Shown: positions 44,748 to 52,827 of the stretch, piece by piece
How positions within the stretch are numbered: position 1 is the stretch's first letter
Layout of the letters: each line of letters starts with the position of its first letter
Assembly: GCA_029861955.1 (NCBI GenBank)
Contig: JAOTYK010000005.1
Coordinates: 62,001 to 126,000 of the forward strand
Direction of reading: 5' to 3'
DNA from: Acidobacteriota bacterium
GTDB taxonomy: Bacteria > Acidobacteriota > Polarisedimenticolia > Polarisedimenticolales > Polarisedimenticolaceae
Length of the DNA stretch: 64,000 nt
Translations under genes and position numbers: made by a program
The notes under the pieces: generated by a model
Told to the model about the DNA's origin: nothing
Databases searched by the model: none
What the model saw: the letters and a program-made list of their open reading frames with translations, nothing else

Positions 44748-45578
44748 GTGCGCAGTCAGGAGTTATGGGCAGTCCTTGACGCCGCCGGAATACCTGCGGA
44801 GGTTCGCAGCCGATCGGGGGAATTCGTTCTACTGGTGGAGGAGAGCGATCGCGAGCGAGCAATTAGCGAACTGGACGAATACCGGTTGGAATCCGTTTCA
44901 ACCCGGGTGGAATCCATCCCGCCGCCGTTGCCAGGAGGATGGATCGGAGTCCTCGCCTACTCGGCGTTTCTCGTTGCCGTGGCGTACCTCGCCGAACGAC
45001 ACGCACTGGGTGCCGACTGGTTTGATCGGGGTCGAACGCAGGCCGGTTCGATGCTTTCGGGTGAGGGGTGGCGGGCCGTCACCGCTCTCACGCTACATAT
45101 AGATGCCAGGCACTTGCTTGGAAATGTCCTCTTCGGATCGATACTGGGACTGTTGGCAACCCAGGCTCTGGGTGTGGGCGTGACCTGGTTGGCCATTCTG
45201 GTCGGTGGGATTCTGGGCAACATTGCAAACGCGCTGCTGCAACCCGCGACGCACTCGTCAGTGGGTGCCTCGACAGCCGTCTTCGCCGCCCTCGGCTTGC
45301 TTGTCACCCTGGCCCTCTTGCACGCGCGCCACCGCAGGATAGGTGCGTGGAAGCTGGGACCGCTCGTAGCGGGTGCGCTGTTGTTGGCATGGACCGGCAT
45401 GGGTGGAGAGCGGACCGATGTTCTGGCCCATGTGATGGGACTGGTCTCCGGCCTCGTGGTGGGTGTGGGGTGCGGGTTTATACCCAGAGAACAACTGGAA
45501 AACACTGCACTGCAACTCGTCGCCCTCGGGTTAGCCGCTGGAATCCTCATCGTCGCATGGGGTGTGGCTCTGGGTTAA
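44748..45578 (+). CDS. Rhomboid-family intramembrane serine protease
   Basis: From GTG 44748 the protein has 276 residues. The N-terminal soluble part (LWAVLDAAGIPAEVRS to about 55) resembles the DUF2007-like domain in front of some rhomboids. Six membrane helices follow. The family marks are HLLGNVLFG (oxyanion/loop), the catalytic Ser175 in GAST and His228 in LAHVMG. The frame is open upstream to 44658 without ATG, GTG or TTG; AAGGAAG at 44689-44695 points to a start at ATC 44703 (protein start ATETRIVLL), which would complete the N-terminal domain. So the start is unsure and the gene may be poorly expressed. Substrate unknown. Confidence 0.85.
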   Translation: MRSQELWAVLDAAGIPAEVRSRSGEFVLLVEESDRERAISELDEYRLESVSTRVESIPPPLPGGWIGVLAYSAFLVAVAYLAERHALGADWFDRGRTQAGSMLSGEGWRAVTALTLHIDARHLLGNVLFGSILGLLATQALGVGVTWLAILVGGILGNIANALLQPATHSSVGASTAVFAALGLLVTLALLHARHRRIGAWKLGPLVAGALLLAWTGMGGERTDVLAHVMGLVSGLVVGVGCGFIPREQLENTALQLVALGLAAGILIVAWGVALG

Positions 45579-45593
45579 GTCTGTTGTGCGGAC

Positions 45594-45884
45594 CTAAAGG
45601 TCGAGTTTCCCGCAGGCCCCGTTCAGATCGGCGAGATGCTCGTGACCGACTTCGCCGAGAGGAAGACTCGCTTCGGCCTTCTACGATTGCTGCATCCAAC
45701 GGACTGCGTGCTGGACCGGATGGCGGCCTACATCCATTGGAGTGACACGGAATCCCTCGAGCAAGCGCTTCTCGTCGCGCGTTCCCAGCCGATCGACATC
45801 GAGCGGATTGCAGCGTGGGCCGATGCGGAAGGCGGCAGCGAACAGTGTGCCGAGTTCTCGAAGCGCTACGACGAACGCCCGTAG
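45594..45884 (+). pseudogene. 5'-truncated hypothetical gene (nucleotidyltransferase-like neighbour family)
   Basis: The same frame as the rhomboid gene continues past its stop as LKVEFPAGPVQIGEM, then LRLLHPTDCVLDRMAAYIHW and a C-terminal half rich in helices (DTESLEQALLVARSQPIDIE) to a stop at 45884. I have seen TPTDCVxDRLAxxxHWND in small hypothetical proteins related to nucleotidyltransferase-type antitoxin or toxin genes. Here the N-terminal half is missing, so it is a remnant unless ATG 45636 is used. Confidence 0.55.
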
Positions 45885-45971
45885 CAAGGGGTCTAGTCCT
45901 GTCCTGACACCTCGCCGGCTAAGGTTTCCACTTTGCTGCTGACGAAGATCCGTCCGCGATATACTTCGGTG

Positions 45972-47339
45972 ATGATCATGACTCCCCGAATCCATACCGT
46001 CGACTTCGTCGTTTCGGCCTTGCTGGTCTTCGTTGTCGTCTCAGGGCTACCCGCCCAGGCAGATGAACCGACGAACTGGCCCAACTGGCGTGGGCCGCTG
46101 CACTCTGGAGTCAGCCCCGACGGAGATCCGCCGGTTGAGTGGAGCGAGACCCGGAACGTCCGGTTCAAGGTCGAGGTACCTGGCCGCGCGCTGTCGTCCC
46201 CGGTGGTCTGGGGCGACCGAATCTTCGTGATGAGCTCGATGTCGATTGATTCGGCAGCCTACGCCGCATCGCAAAAGGCGGCCGCAGAGGTGCTGGAGCG
46301 TAACGAGTGGCCTCCCGAGGTCCCACCGGTCGAACAGCGTTTTCTCGTGATGGCCTACTCGCGCGTGGACGGGACGCTGATCTGGCAGCGCGCAGCCGTG
46401 CAGCAGGTGCCCCACGAAAGCCACTACATCGACTCGGCATGGTCCTGCGCTTCACCGGTCACCGACGGCAAACGCGTCTATGCGCACTTCGGGTCCAACG
46501 GGACCTATGCGTACGACATGAACGGCCAGTTGCTGTGGCAGATCGACCTCGGCGACATGACGACGCGCCGTGGTTTCGGCGAGGGAAGCTCGCCGGCTCT
46601 GCACAAAGACACCCTGGTGATCAATTGGGACCACGAGGGCGACTCATTTCTGGTAGCGCTGGACGCCGCGACCGGCAAGGAGCGCTGGCGCACAGCGCGG
46701 CCCGACGAGGTCACGTCATGGGCCACACCGTTGATCGTCGAGCACGACGGCAAACCACAGATCGTGATTCCGGCAACCGGCCGCAGCCGCGGCTACGATC
46801 TCGCCACGGGTCGCGAGCTTTGGAGCATCTCGGGCATGACGGTCAACACGATCCCGACGGCGGTGCACCGAAACGGGCTGGTCTATCTCGCCAGCGGCTA
46901 TCGCGGCACCATGCTGCAGGCGGTTGACCTGGCGCAGGCTTCGGGCGAATTGGAGGAGAGCGACGCGCTGCGCTGGGTGCACGACCGGGATACACCGTAC
47001 GTGCCCTCGTTGTTGCTGTACGACGACACGCTGTATTTCATCAAGCATTTCAAGAACATCTTGTCGGTGCTCGATGCCGACAGCGGCAAGCCGCGGCGGC
47101 CGCCCGAGCGGCTGGAGGCGCTGGGGTCGATCTGGGCTTCGCCGGTCGGCGCGGCTGGGCGCGTCTACGTGTTCGATCGCGACGGCACCGCTGTCGTGTT
47201 CGAACAAGGCGCCGAGATGAAGGTGCTGGCCGTCAACAAACTGGACGGCGTCATCGACGCCACGCCGGCGATCGTCGAAGATACGATCTACGTCCGTACG
47301 CGTAGTCACCTGTACGGGCTAGGGCGGATAGCGGAGTAG
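45972..47339 (+). CDS. Secreted PQQ-type beta-propeller protein (BamB-like)
   Basis: From ATG 45972 (or 45978) the protein has 455 residues, with a signal peptide (FVVSALLVFVVVSGLPAQA). The mature start NWPNWRGPLHSGVSPDGDPP is typical of PQQ-like propeller proteins in Planctomycetota, Verrucomicrobiota and Acidobacteriota. Blade motifs with W at the end follow (GTLIWQRA, NGQLLWQID, TGKERWRT, TGRELWSIS, and PRRPPERL). No quinoprotein catalytic pair is evident, so it is more likely a binding or scaffold propeller than a dehydrogenase. No clear ribosome site. Confidence 0.88.
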   Translation: MIMTPRIHTVDFVVSALLVFVVVSGLPAQADEPTNWPNWRGPLHSGVSPDGDPPVEWSETRNVRFKVEVPGRALSSPVVWGDRIFVMSSMSIDSAAYAASQKAAAEVLERNEWPPEVPPVEQRFLVMAYSRVDGTLIWQRAAVQQVPHESHYIDSAWSCASPVTDGKRVYAHFGSNGTYAYDMNGQLLWQIDLGDMTTRRGFGEGSSPALHKDTLVINWDHEGDSFLVALDAATGKERWRTARPDEVTSWATPLIVEHDGKPQIVIPATGRSRGYDLATGRELWSISGMTVNTIPTAVHRNGLVYLASGYRGTMLQAVDLAQASGELEESDALRWVHDRDTPYVPSLLLYDDTLYFIKHFKNILSVLDADSGKPRRPPERLEALGSIWASPVGAAGRVYVFDRDGTAVVFEQGAEMKVLAVNKLDGVIDATPAIVEDTIYVRTRSHLYGLGRIAE

Positions 47340-47394
47340 CGCACACCTGTTTGTTGAATCTGTTGGTCTTTGCGATCGACCTCCCGCCGGATTG

Positions 47395-50300
47395 TTACGG
47401 CGCCGGCACTTCCGCACTGACGCGGATCGCCCCGCTGAGCGTTCCCGGCGACGCGCCGGCGGCCGGCATCAACTCGAGGAAGTACTTGCGACCACGGAAC
47501 TCCGGCGTCTGGACGTTGTCGCCATAGAAGTACTCGGCGTCGACCTCGAACTGCATCGTGTAGCTGCCCGACGGGTCGTCGAGTGCCGTGGTCACGCCCC
47601 AACCGCGGTCATCGACGATACGCGCCCGGTAGGCCGGTACGGTGTCGACCTCGACGGTCATCATGAAGCCCTCGGGTAGGAAGTTGGGACAGGTCGTGTC
47701 CTGGCCGCAGGGGTAGAGCGGGAACACGACCGGCTTCGTCAGGTCGGTGTTCTGTACGAAGATGTCCAGCTCGACCAGGTCGGCGAAGGCGGTCAACTGA
47801 AACTTCTCGCCGGCGTCGCAGTACAGGCCCGTCCCGTTGCCGTCGTTGTCGATCTGGCGCGGGTTGTAGTACAGCGGACAGTTGTCGCTGCCGTCCTCGA
47901 AGTCGTCGCCGTCGTCGTCGCTGTCGCAGACGTCGCCCTGGCCGTCGCCGTCCAGGTTCTCCTGGCCGGGGTTGGGGTCGAACTGGCAGTTGTCGCACTG
48001 GAAGCCGACGCCGTCGCTGTCGGGATCGTACTGGCTGGCGTTGGCGTCCAGCGGGCAGTTGTCGACGTTGTTGTCCAGGCCGTCGTTGTCGGCATCGTTG
48101 TCGCAGACATCGCCCTGCGAATCACCGTCGCGGTCACGCTGGTCCTCGTTGGGCGTTAGCGGGCAGTTGTCGTTCAGGTCGAGCACGCCGTCGCCGTCGT
48201 CGTCGTCGCAGAGATCGCCGAAGCCGTCGGCGTCGGTGTCGGCCTGGTTGGGATTGGCCGTACGCGGGCAGTTGTCCTCCGTGTCGAAGAACAGGTCGCC
48301 GTCGACGTCCGGATCGCAGTCGTCGCCGGTCAGGTCGCCGTCCAGATCGCGCTGGCCGATGTTGCGGGCCAGCGGGCAGTTGTCGCGATCGTTGGGGATG
48401 CCGTCGAAGTCGGCGTCGCCGCCCGGGGAATCCACGACGCCGTTGCAGTCGAGATCCGGATCGCCGTAGCCCACCGACGCCCAGGCGTTGATCACGTCGC
48501 AGACGTCCAGCGACGTGAAGTCGTGATGGCCGCCCGACACGTACGTCTGCGCGTGTTCGACGGTCATGTCGCGGGCGTGCTGGAAGTTGGACGAGCTGGT
48601 CAGCTTGGTCGTGAAGACCATGTACTGCAGTCGCTCGGCCTTGGCCTGTTCCAGACCGGCGATCGTCAAGCCGTTGTGCTGGCCGCCATCGGTGATCAGG
48701 AAACCGACCTTGTTCGGGATACCACTGTTGGTGTGCACCGCCCCCCAGTCGTTGCCACCGGTTCCGCCCGCCGGGACAGCGACGGCGGGTCGCAGACCGG
48801 TCCCGTCGCCACTACGTGCCGGATCACGGTGATCGGGGTCGCCGCGCATCGGAGGATTGGACATGTCGCGGATCGGATTGCGTGTTCCGTCTTCCCGCGC
48901 CTCGCCGATCGTCCAGTTGCCGTCGACCATCGCTGCGAAGTAATCGGCATAGCTCTCGTCCAGGGCTCCCGACTGATTGGCGTAGATCAGCTGGTTGCTG
49001 AAGCGATCGACGCCGTGGGTGAACTCGTGGGCGATGATGTCCGGGACGGCCCAGCCGTCACCGAAGCGCATGTGATTGCAGTTGCGGTTGAACGACGCGT
49101 TGTTCCAGTCGGCGTTCCCCGTTCGCGACGCGACATCGACCAGCGTCTCGAGTAGGACGCCGGAGCCATCCATGCTCTCGCGACTAAATACGTCGTAAAA
49201 GTAGTGGTAGGTGCCGTGGTATCCATTCCAGGCATCGATACCGTCAGCAAACGTGTCCGACCCGGCCGGCAGGTTGGCGTACTCCGTCGTGAATCCCAGC
49301 GTGGTGAACCACAGATCCCGGTTCGGCGAGTCGTCCCAGCAGTTGCCTTCTCGCGTCAGGTTGACCGAATAGACCCGGATCTCTTCCCCCGGTCGATCGC
49401 CAACCGTCTCGTCGGTGACGGTGTTCGATTCGATCGATCCATCCTCGGCATCGATGTGGATCAGCCAGTCGTTCCAGACTCCGCTGCCGGCATCCTGAAC
49501 CTGTGCGGCCACACGCCAGACGGGACGATGAGGGTCGGTCTGCTCGATCCATGGGTTCGGGTTGTGCCACTGCAGGTACGGCTCGCCCAGAATCCTCACT
49601 CCCGTCTCGCCGAATTCGGCGTCGGCGATCAGCCGTGCGATCTGCTCGGTCACCACGATGTCGGTGTTCTGCTCGAAGCCGTGGTCGCGATGCCAGTTGG
49701 ACGCGCTGACCACCCGATACGGGACGAACGGCGGGGTGCCCGGCGCGATGCGAACCGAGACGCGGTCCGAGCGGTAGCGGATGCCGTCCTTGCGCAGTCC
49801 GAAGGTGACGCTGGTGATGCCGACGTCGTCGGTGACGATGCGATCGAGCCAGGTCTGGGCCCAGACGTCGTCGAGGGCGAACAGCGCCTTGTAGCTGTCG
49901 AGAAACGCGAGTGCCGCGGAGACCGGATCGAAGCGGACCACCGAAACGTCGGCGGTCAGCGACAGCATCACGCCGTTCTCGGATTCGATCGTCGGTGGCG
50001 TGGCCGAGGCCGCCTGCAACTGGAACCAGGCATCGTTGAACGGGCTTTCCCAGTCGATACAGAGCTGCGGCGGGACATCTTCACGCGCCGCGTAACCGAC
50101 GAAGTCGTCCTCGCCGTACGGATACAACTCGATCCCGAACGTGGGCTGCGTGCCGCCGATCCAATCTCTGACGAGATTGGTCACGTTCCAGGTGCGCCAG
50201 TCGGGGTTGCCGGTGTGCAGCACGATCCCGTAGTTGGCGGTGGTGAATGGCCGGTTGTTGAAGGTGATCGTATCCTCGCTCCAGGGTTCTCCGACCCGTC

Positions 50301-50802
50301 GCACCTGGATCTCCGAGTCGTCGGTCGCGTAGAGCTCGCCCATGCGCAGCGTCGCCGAGTTGATGACCGCACGCGGCGGCAGGGCATCCCGCACCGGGAA
50401 CTGGACGTAGCTGATCTTCGTCGGCGATCCGTCCAGCTCGAGGGCATCCTCGTTGCCGAAGTTGTCGTTGGGGTAGAAGGCGCTGACGTAGGCGTCGGCG
50501 GTGGCGTCGAAGCAGTTGGAGCGGCTGACGACGTTGTAGAACACCAGGTCGCCGGTGCCGACCTGGAAGTCGTTCCACTGTTGGCCGTAGGTCAGCGACT
50601 GCAGGGAGGAGATCGCGCCGAGTGTGTTCGGATCAGCGGAGCGCCGCACCTCGTACTGCGGGCTGCCGCCGGTCCAGGTCAGGTTGGCGCCGCTGCCACC
50701 TAAGATGCTGCCGGTGGCGGTCATCTCGAGTTCGATTCCGTCGTCTGCGGAAAAAGCGACGGGGGTCAGCAGCAGAATCAGGATCAGGGCGCGGATCGTC
50801 AT
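47395..50802 (-). CDS. Secreted thermolysin-family (M4) metalloprotease with DNRLRE and thrombospondin-3 domains (1,135 aa)
   Basis: Signal peptide ILILLLTPVAFSA. A DNRLRE-type domain (about 95-255: DAYVSAFYPNDNFGNEDAL) is followed by a propeptide-like part (about 265-470) and the M4 catalytic domain. The zinc site is H592-E593-F-T-H596 with E616 (GALDESYADYF), which keeps the 20-residue spacing of thermolysin; the catalytic His is in AVHTNSGIPNK. A series of thrombospondin-3 Ca-binding repeats (about 800-990: DNCPLxxNxxQxDxDxDGxGDxCD) leads to a C-terminal beta domain. It is expected to be an extracellular, calcium-stabilised protease. It lies between the PQQ protein (convergent) and the tmRNA gene, inside the putative island. 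Confidence 0.95.
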   Translation of the reverse strand: MTIRALILILLLTPVAFSADDGIELEMTATGSILGGSGANLTWTGGSPQYEVRRSADPNTLGAISSLQSLTYGQQWNDFQVGTGDLVFYNVVSRSNCFDATADAYVSAFYPNDNFGNEDALELDGSPTKISYVQFPVRDALPPRAVINSATLRMGELYATDDSEIQVRRVGEPWSEDTITFNNRPFTTANYGIVLHTGNPDWRTWNVTNLVRDWIGGTQPTFGIELYPYGEDDFVGYAAREDVPPQLCIDWESPFNDAWFQLQAASATPPTIESENGVMLSLTADVSVVRFDPVSAALAFLDSYKALFALDDVWAQTWLDRIVTDDVGITSVTFGLRKDGIRYRSDRVSVRIAPGTPPFVPYRVVSASNWHRDHGFEQNTDIVVTEQIARLIADAEFGETGVRILGEPYLQWHNPNPWIEQTDPHRPVWRVAAQVQDAGSGVWNDWLIHIDAEDGSIESNTVTDETVGDRPGEEIRVYSVNLTREGNCWDDSPNRDLWFTTLGFTTEYANLPAGSDTFADGIDAWNGYHGTYHYFYDVFSRESMDGSGVLLETLVDVASRTGNADWNNASFNRNCNHMRFGDGWAVPDIIAHEFTHGVDRFSNQLIYANQSGALDESYADYFAAMVDGNWTIGEAREDGTRNPIRDMSNPPMRGDPDHRDPARSGDGTGLRPAVAVPAGGTGGNDWGAVHTNSGIPNKVGFLITDGGQHNGLTIAGLEQAKAERLQYMVFTTKLTSSSNFQHARDMTVEHAQTYVSGGHHDFTSLDVCDVINAWASVGYGDPDLDCNGVVDSPGGDADFDGIPNDRDNCPLARNIGQRDLDGDLTGDDCDPDVDGDLFFDTEDNCPRTANPNQADTDADGFGDLCDDDDGDGVLDLNDNCPLTPNEDQRDRDGDSQGDVCDNDADNDGLDNNVDNCPLDANASQYDPDSDGVGFQCDNCQFDPNPGQENLDGDGQGDVCDSDDDGDDFEDGSDNCPLYYNPRQIDNDGNGTGLYCDAGEKFQLTAFADLVELDIFVQNTDLTKPVVFPLYPCGQDTTCPNFLPEGFMMTVEVDTVPAYRARIVDDRGWGVTTALDDPSGSYTMQFEVDAEYFYGDNVQTPEFRGRKYFLELMPAAGASPGTLSGAIRVSAEVPAP

Positions 50803-50884
50803 GACGGTCTCCTCAGGGGTAGTCCTGAGGTACAGACCGCTTACTCCTGCAAAGTAACAATCCGGTAGACCGTGGCCGATTTTC

Positions 50885-50911
50885 GGGGAACAGAAAAATA
50901 GATCTGTCCCC
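50885..50911 (-). terminator. REP-like hairpin, copy 2, at the tmRNA 3' end
   Basis: Read leftward from the tmRNA, GGGGACAGA and TCTGTTCCCC arms pair (one bulged base) around an AT-rich loop, with A/T runs at both sides. It begins four bases after the tmRNA CCA end and could end its transcript. The 18 bases 50894-50911 are the exact inverse of 12602-12619. Confidence 0.65.
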
Positions 50912-50914
50912 TTT

Positions 50915-51262
50915 TGGTGGAGGCGGCGGGAATCGAACCCGCGTCCGAGAAGGAAAGTACGAAAGCTTCTACACGTTTAGATAACTCGTTTAATCTCACG
51001 CGTCCGTCGCCGAGTTTCAGGCTACATGGCGCCAGCCTGTAATTTTCGCCCGGTGACCACAGGCATCGTCACCGGACTATCCCGAATTAATAGCGCCTAT
51101 CCAAATCGCCTCGGGCGGGCCACCTGGTAGACGTCACAGTCAATTAAGCTGCGAGTGCGTAGTTGTTGTTGTCAACTAAAGTGTTCCGCTTGTTTAACGA
51201 GTTAACGGAACTCGACGTGCTACTCCCGCCAATACACTCCCCGTCGAATCCAGTTCGCCCCC
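50915..51262 (-). ncRNA. ssrA: tmRNA (SsrA)
   Basis: The 5' end GGGGGCGAACTGGATTCGAC (starting 51262) and 3' end with GGTTCGATTCCCGCC and CCTCCACCA pair into the tRNA-like acceptor and T-arm (seven acceptor pairs with one G-U). The tag frame follows TAGTT at about 51178 and reads GAC AAC AAC AAC TAC GCA CTC GCA GCT TAA, giving the peptide DNNNYALAA. The resume codon is therefore GAC (Asp), not the more common GCA. Its role is rescue of stalled ribosomes with SmpB. The 348-base length is normal. Its 3' tail is duplicated at 44587 and 39051, marking it as an island integration site. Confidence 0.97.
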
Positions 51263-51280
51263 TTTCCGGGTCTTGAACCA

Positions 51281-51308
51281 TCTTTAAGATCGCTGAGCCG
51301 CCTGTCAA
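51281..51308 (-). promoter_or_regulatory. Sigma-70-type promoter of tmRNA
   Basis: On the minus strand a perfect TTGACA (51308-51303) is followed after 16 bases by TAAAGA (51286-51281). The mature tmRNA 5' end lies about 19 bases further on at 51262, consistent with a short processed leader. Confidence 0.75.
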
Positions 51309-51342
51309 GGCGGCGGCCACCGCGACGGATCGGGCACGAAGA

Positions 51343-51374
51343 AAGGCCCCGTCGCAGAACCGCGACGGGACCTT
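51343..51374 (-). terminator. Intrinsic terminator of the PAEYK-repeat lipoprotein gene
   Basis: Thirteen-base arms (AAGGTCCCGTCGC at 51374-51362 and GCGACGGGGCCTT at 51355-51343, one mismatch) with a six-base loop lie 35 bases after the stop at 51409 and run into TTCTTC. Confidence 0.82.
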
Positions 51375-51408
51375 CTAACAGACGAAAACGATGACGACAG
51401 AGAGATTT

Positions 51409-52593
51409 CTAGAGGTCGACACCGAGCTTCTCGATCGTCTTGATCGTCAGCCCACCCGTCGGGATCGAGTTTGCTCTCTGGAACGAGCGGACGGCCGCGT
51501 TGGTGCGTGTACCGTAGACTCCATCGATCGGCCCGGGATTGTGACCGGCTCGCTGCAAAGCTCGCTGGATGTCGGTGACCGTCGTGCGGGTCATGTTCGT
51601 CTCGCACAGAACCTCGCGCCATGCGATCTCACCGTCGGTTAACTTCTCGGTCCTCGGCACGGTCTTGTACTCAGCGGGGATTTCGATTCGCCTCTCTTGC
51701 GGCGGCGAGACCTGCTTGTCGACCTTGACGGTCGTGTACTCGGCCGGGATCGCGATCGTCCTGACGGTCGGAGCTTTGGTCATCACGCGGCGCTTTACGG
51801 TCTTGTACTCGGCGGGAATGTCCACCTGACGGGTCGTCGCCGGTTTCACGAGCGTCTTTTTCTTCACCGTCTCGTACTGCGCAGGCACTTCAACCAGGCA
51901 CATGATCTCGCCGGTTGCGTTGTCCACCTTCTCGACCGGTCCGCGACCCTCCTTCCAGGTCGTGTGAGCCTGCTTGACGAGGATCTTTTCCTCGACCCAT
52001 TTGTACTCAGCGGCGACAGCTTCCATGCGGCTGCTGGCCTCCTTGACGAGGACCTTCTCCTCGACCCATTTGTACTCGGCGGGTACGATTTCGGCTCGTT
52101 CGGACGCGGCTTTCGTCTCGACGGTTTCCTCGACTATCTGGTGCTTCGCCGGGATCACCTCGATCCGCTCGGAGGCCTCGCGCTCGAGAACTCTCTCGGT
52201 TTTGGTGCTATAGGTCGGCGGGAGGAAAACCCGCGCGTAGCACTCACCGGCCTTTGCGTTGGGTGGTAGTAGCTCGGTACCCGCAACACTGGCCGCCGCC
52301 GAGGAAGGCGTTGAGCCGGACTGCTCCGCCGCGCGGGCACGCGCCTCGGCATCGTTGGCCATGCGCTTCGCCTCTTCGGCCGCCACGAGCTTGGCCTGAA
52401 TCTGAGCGTCCTTCTCGTCGAGGTCGGCTTCCATCTTGCCCATCGAGGACTGCAGATCCTTGATTTCAACCTCTCGCATCTCAAGTTGCTGCTGAAGGTC
52501 CGCCGTCGAACTGACGTCTTTTCGAGTGCTGCAGCCGCTGGCGACAAGCACGCTTATGGCTATCGCCGCGATCAAGAGCTTTCCGTTCTTCAT
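51409..52593 (-). CDS. Lipoprotein with PAEYK-type repeats and a peptidoglycan-binding domain
   Basis: ATG 52593 has AAGGAGG upstream. The lipobox is VASGC (Cys about 21). A coiled coil (about 28-95, EQ/K-rich) precedes a region (about 125-330) built of eight or so copies of a 20- to 25-residue unit with the core PAEYKxVxxxVLVKxA or PAEYxTVK (for example VPAEYKWVEEKVLVKEASSR). The C-terminus (about 340-394) is a PG_binding_1 domain (DIQRALQRAGHNPGPIDGVYG). Similar repeat proteins occur in Proteobacteria, always with this peptidoglycan-binding end. It probably bridges outer membrane and cell wall. A terminator follows. Confidence 0.9.
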   Translation of the reverse strand: MKNGKLLIAAIAISVLVASGCSTRKDVSSTADLQQQLEMREVEIKDLQSSMGKMEADLDEKDAQIQAKLVAAEEAKRMANDAEARARAAEQSGSTPSSAAASVAGTELLPPNAKAGECYARVFLPPTYSTKTERVLEREASERIEVIPAKHQIVEETVETKAASERAEIVPAEYKWVEEKVLVKEASSRMEAVAAEYKWVEEKILVKQAHTTWKEGRGPVEKVDNATGEIMCLVEVPAQYETVKKKTLVKPATTRQVDIPAEYKTVKRRVMTKAPTVRTIAIPAEYTTVKVDKQVSPPQERRIEIPAEYKTVPRTEKLTDGEIAWREVLCETNMTRTTVTDIQRALQRAGHNPGPIDGVYGTRTNAAVRSFQRANSIPTGGLTIKTIEKLGVDL

Positions 52594-52827
52594 ACCAGTA
52601 CCCCTCCTTAAGGTTCCCCACGCCTGGGCGAGGGTGGTTTTTCTATCGAATGGGGCTGCGTCAATCACACCGCTCCCGTTTTTATGGACAAGGAACGGCC
52701 GCCAAAGTCACATCCAGATTGGCTAGAACCCCCGATGTGACGTTCGTCGCGAACCAACGGTCTACGGGACCGACACGGCCCGCCACGAGTTTTAGGCACC
52801 TCGCGTCGGCGAGTGACGTTGCGAATA

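Noticed and set aside
45972-47339. Quinoprotein (PQQ) dehydrogenase
   Set aside because: Too short and lacking the catalytic Asp/Cys-Cys features; a propeller of the BamB-like type fits better.
47860-48460. Periodic GTCG-rich stretch looking like a CRISPR or satellite array
   Set aside because: It is the thrombospondin-3 repeat coding region (DxDxDG codons) of the metalloprotease; units vary and are in frame.
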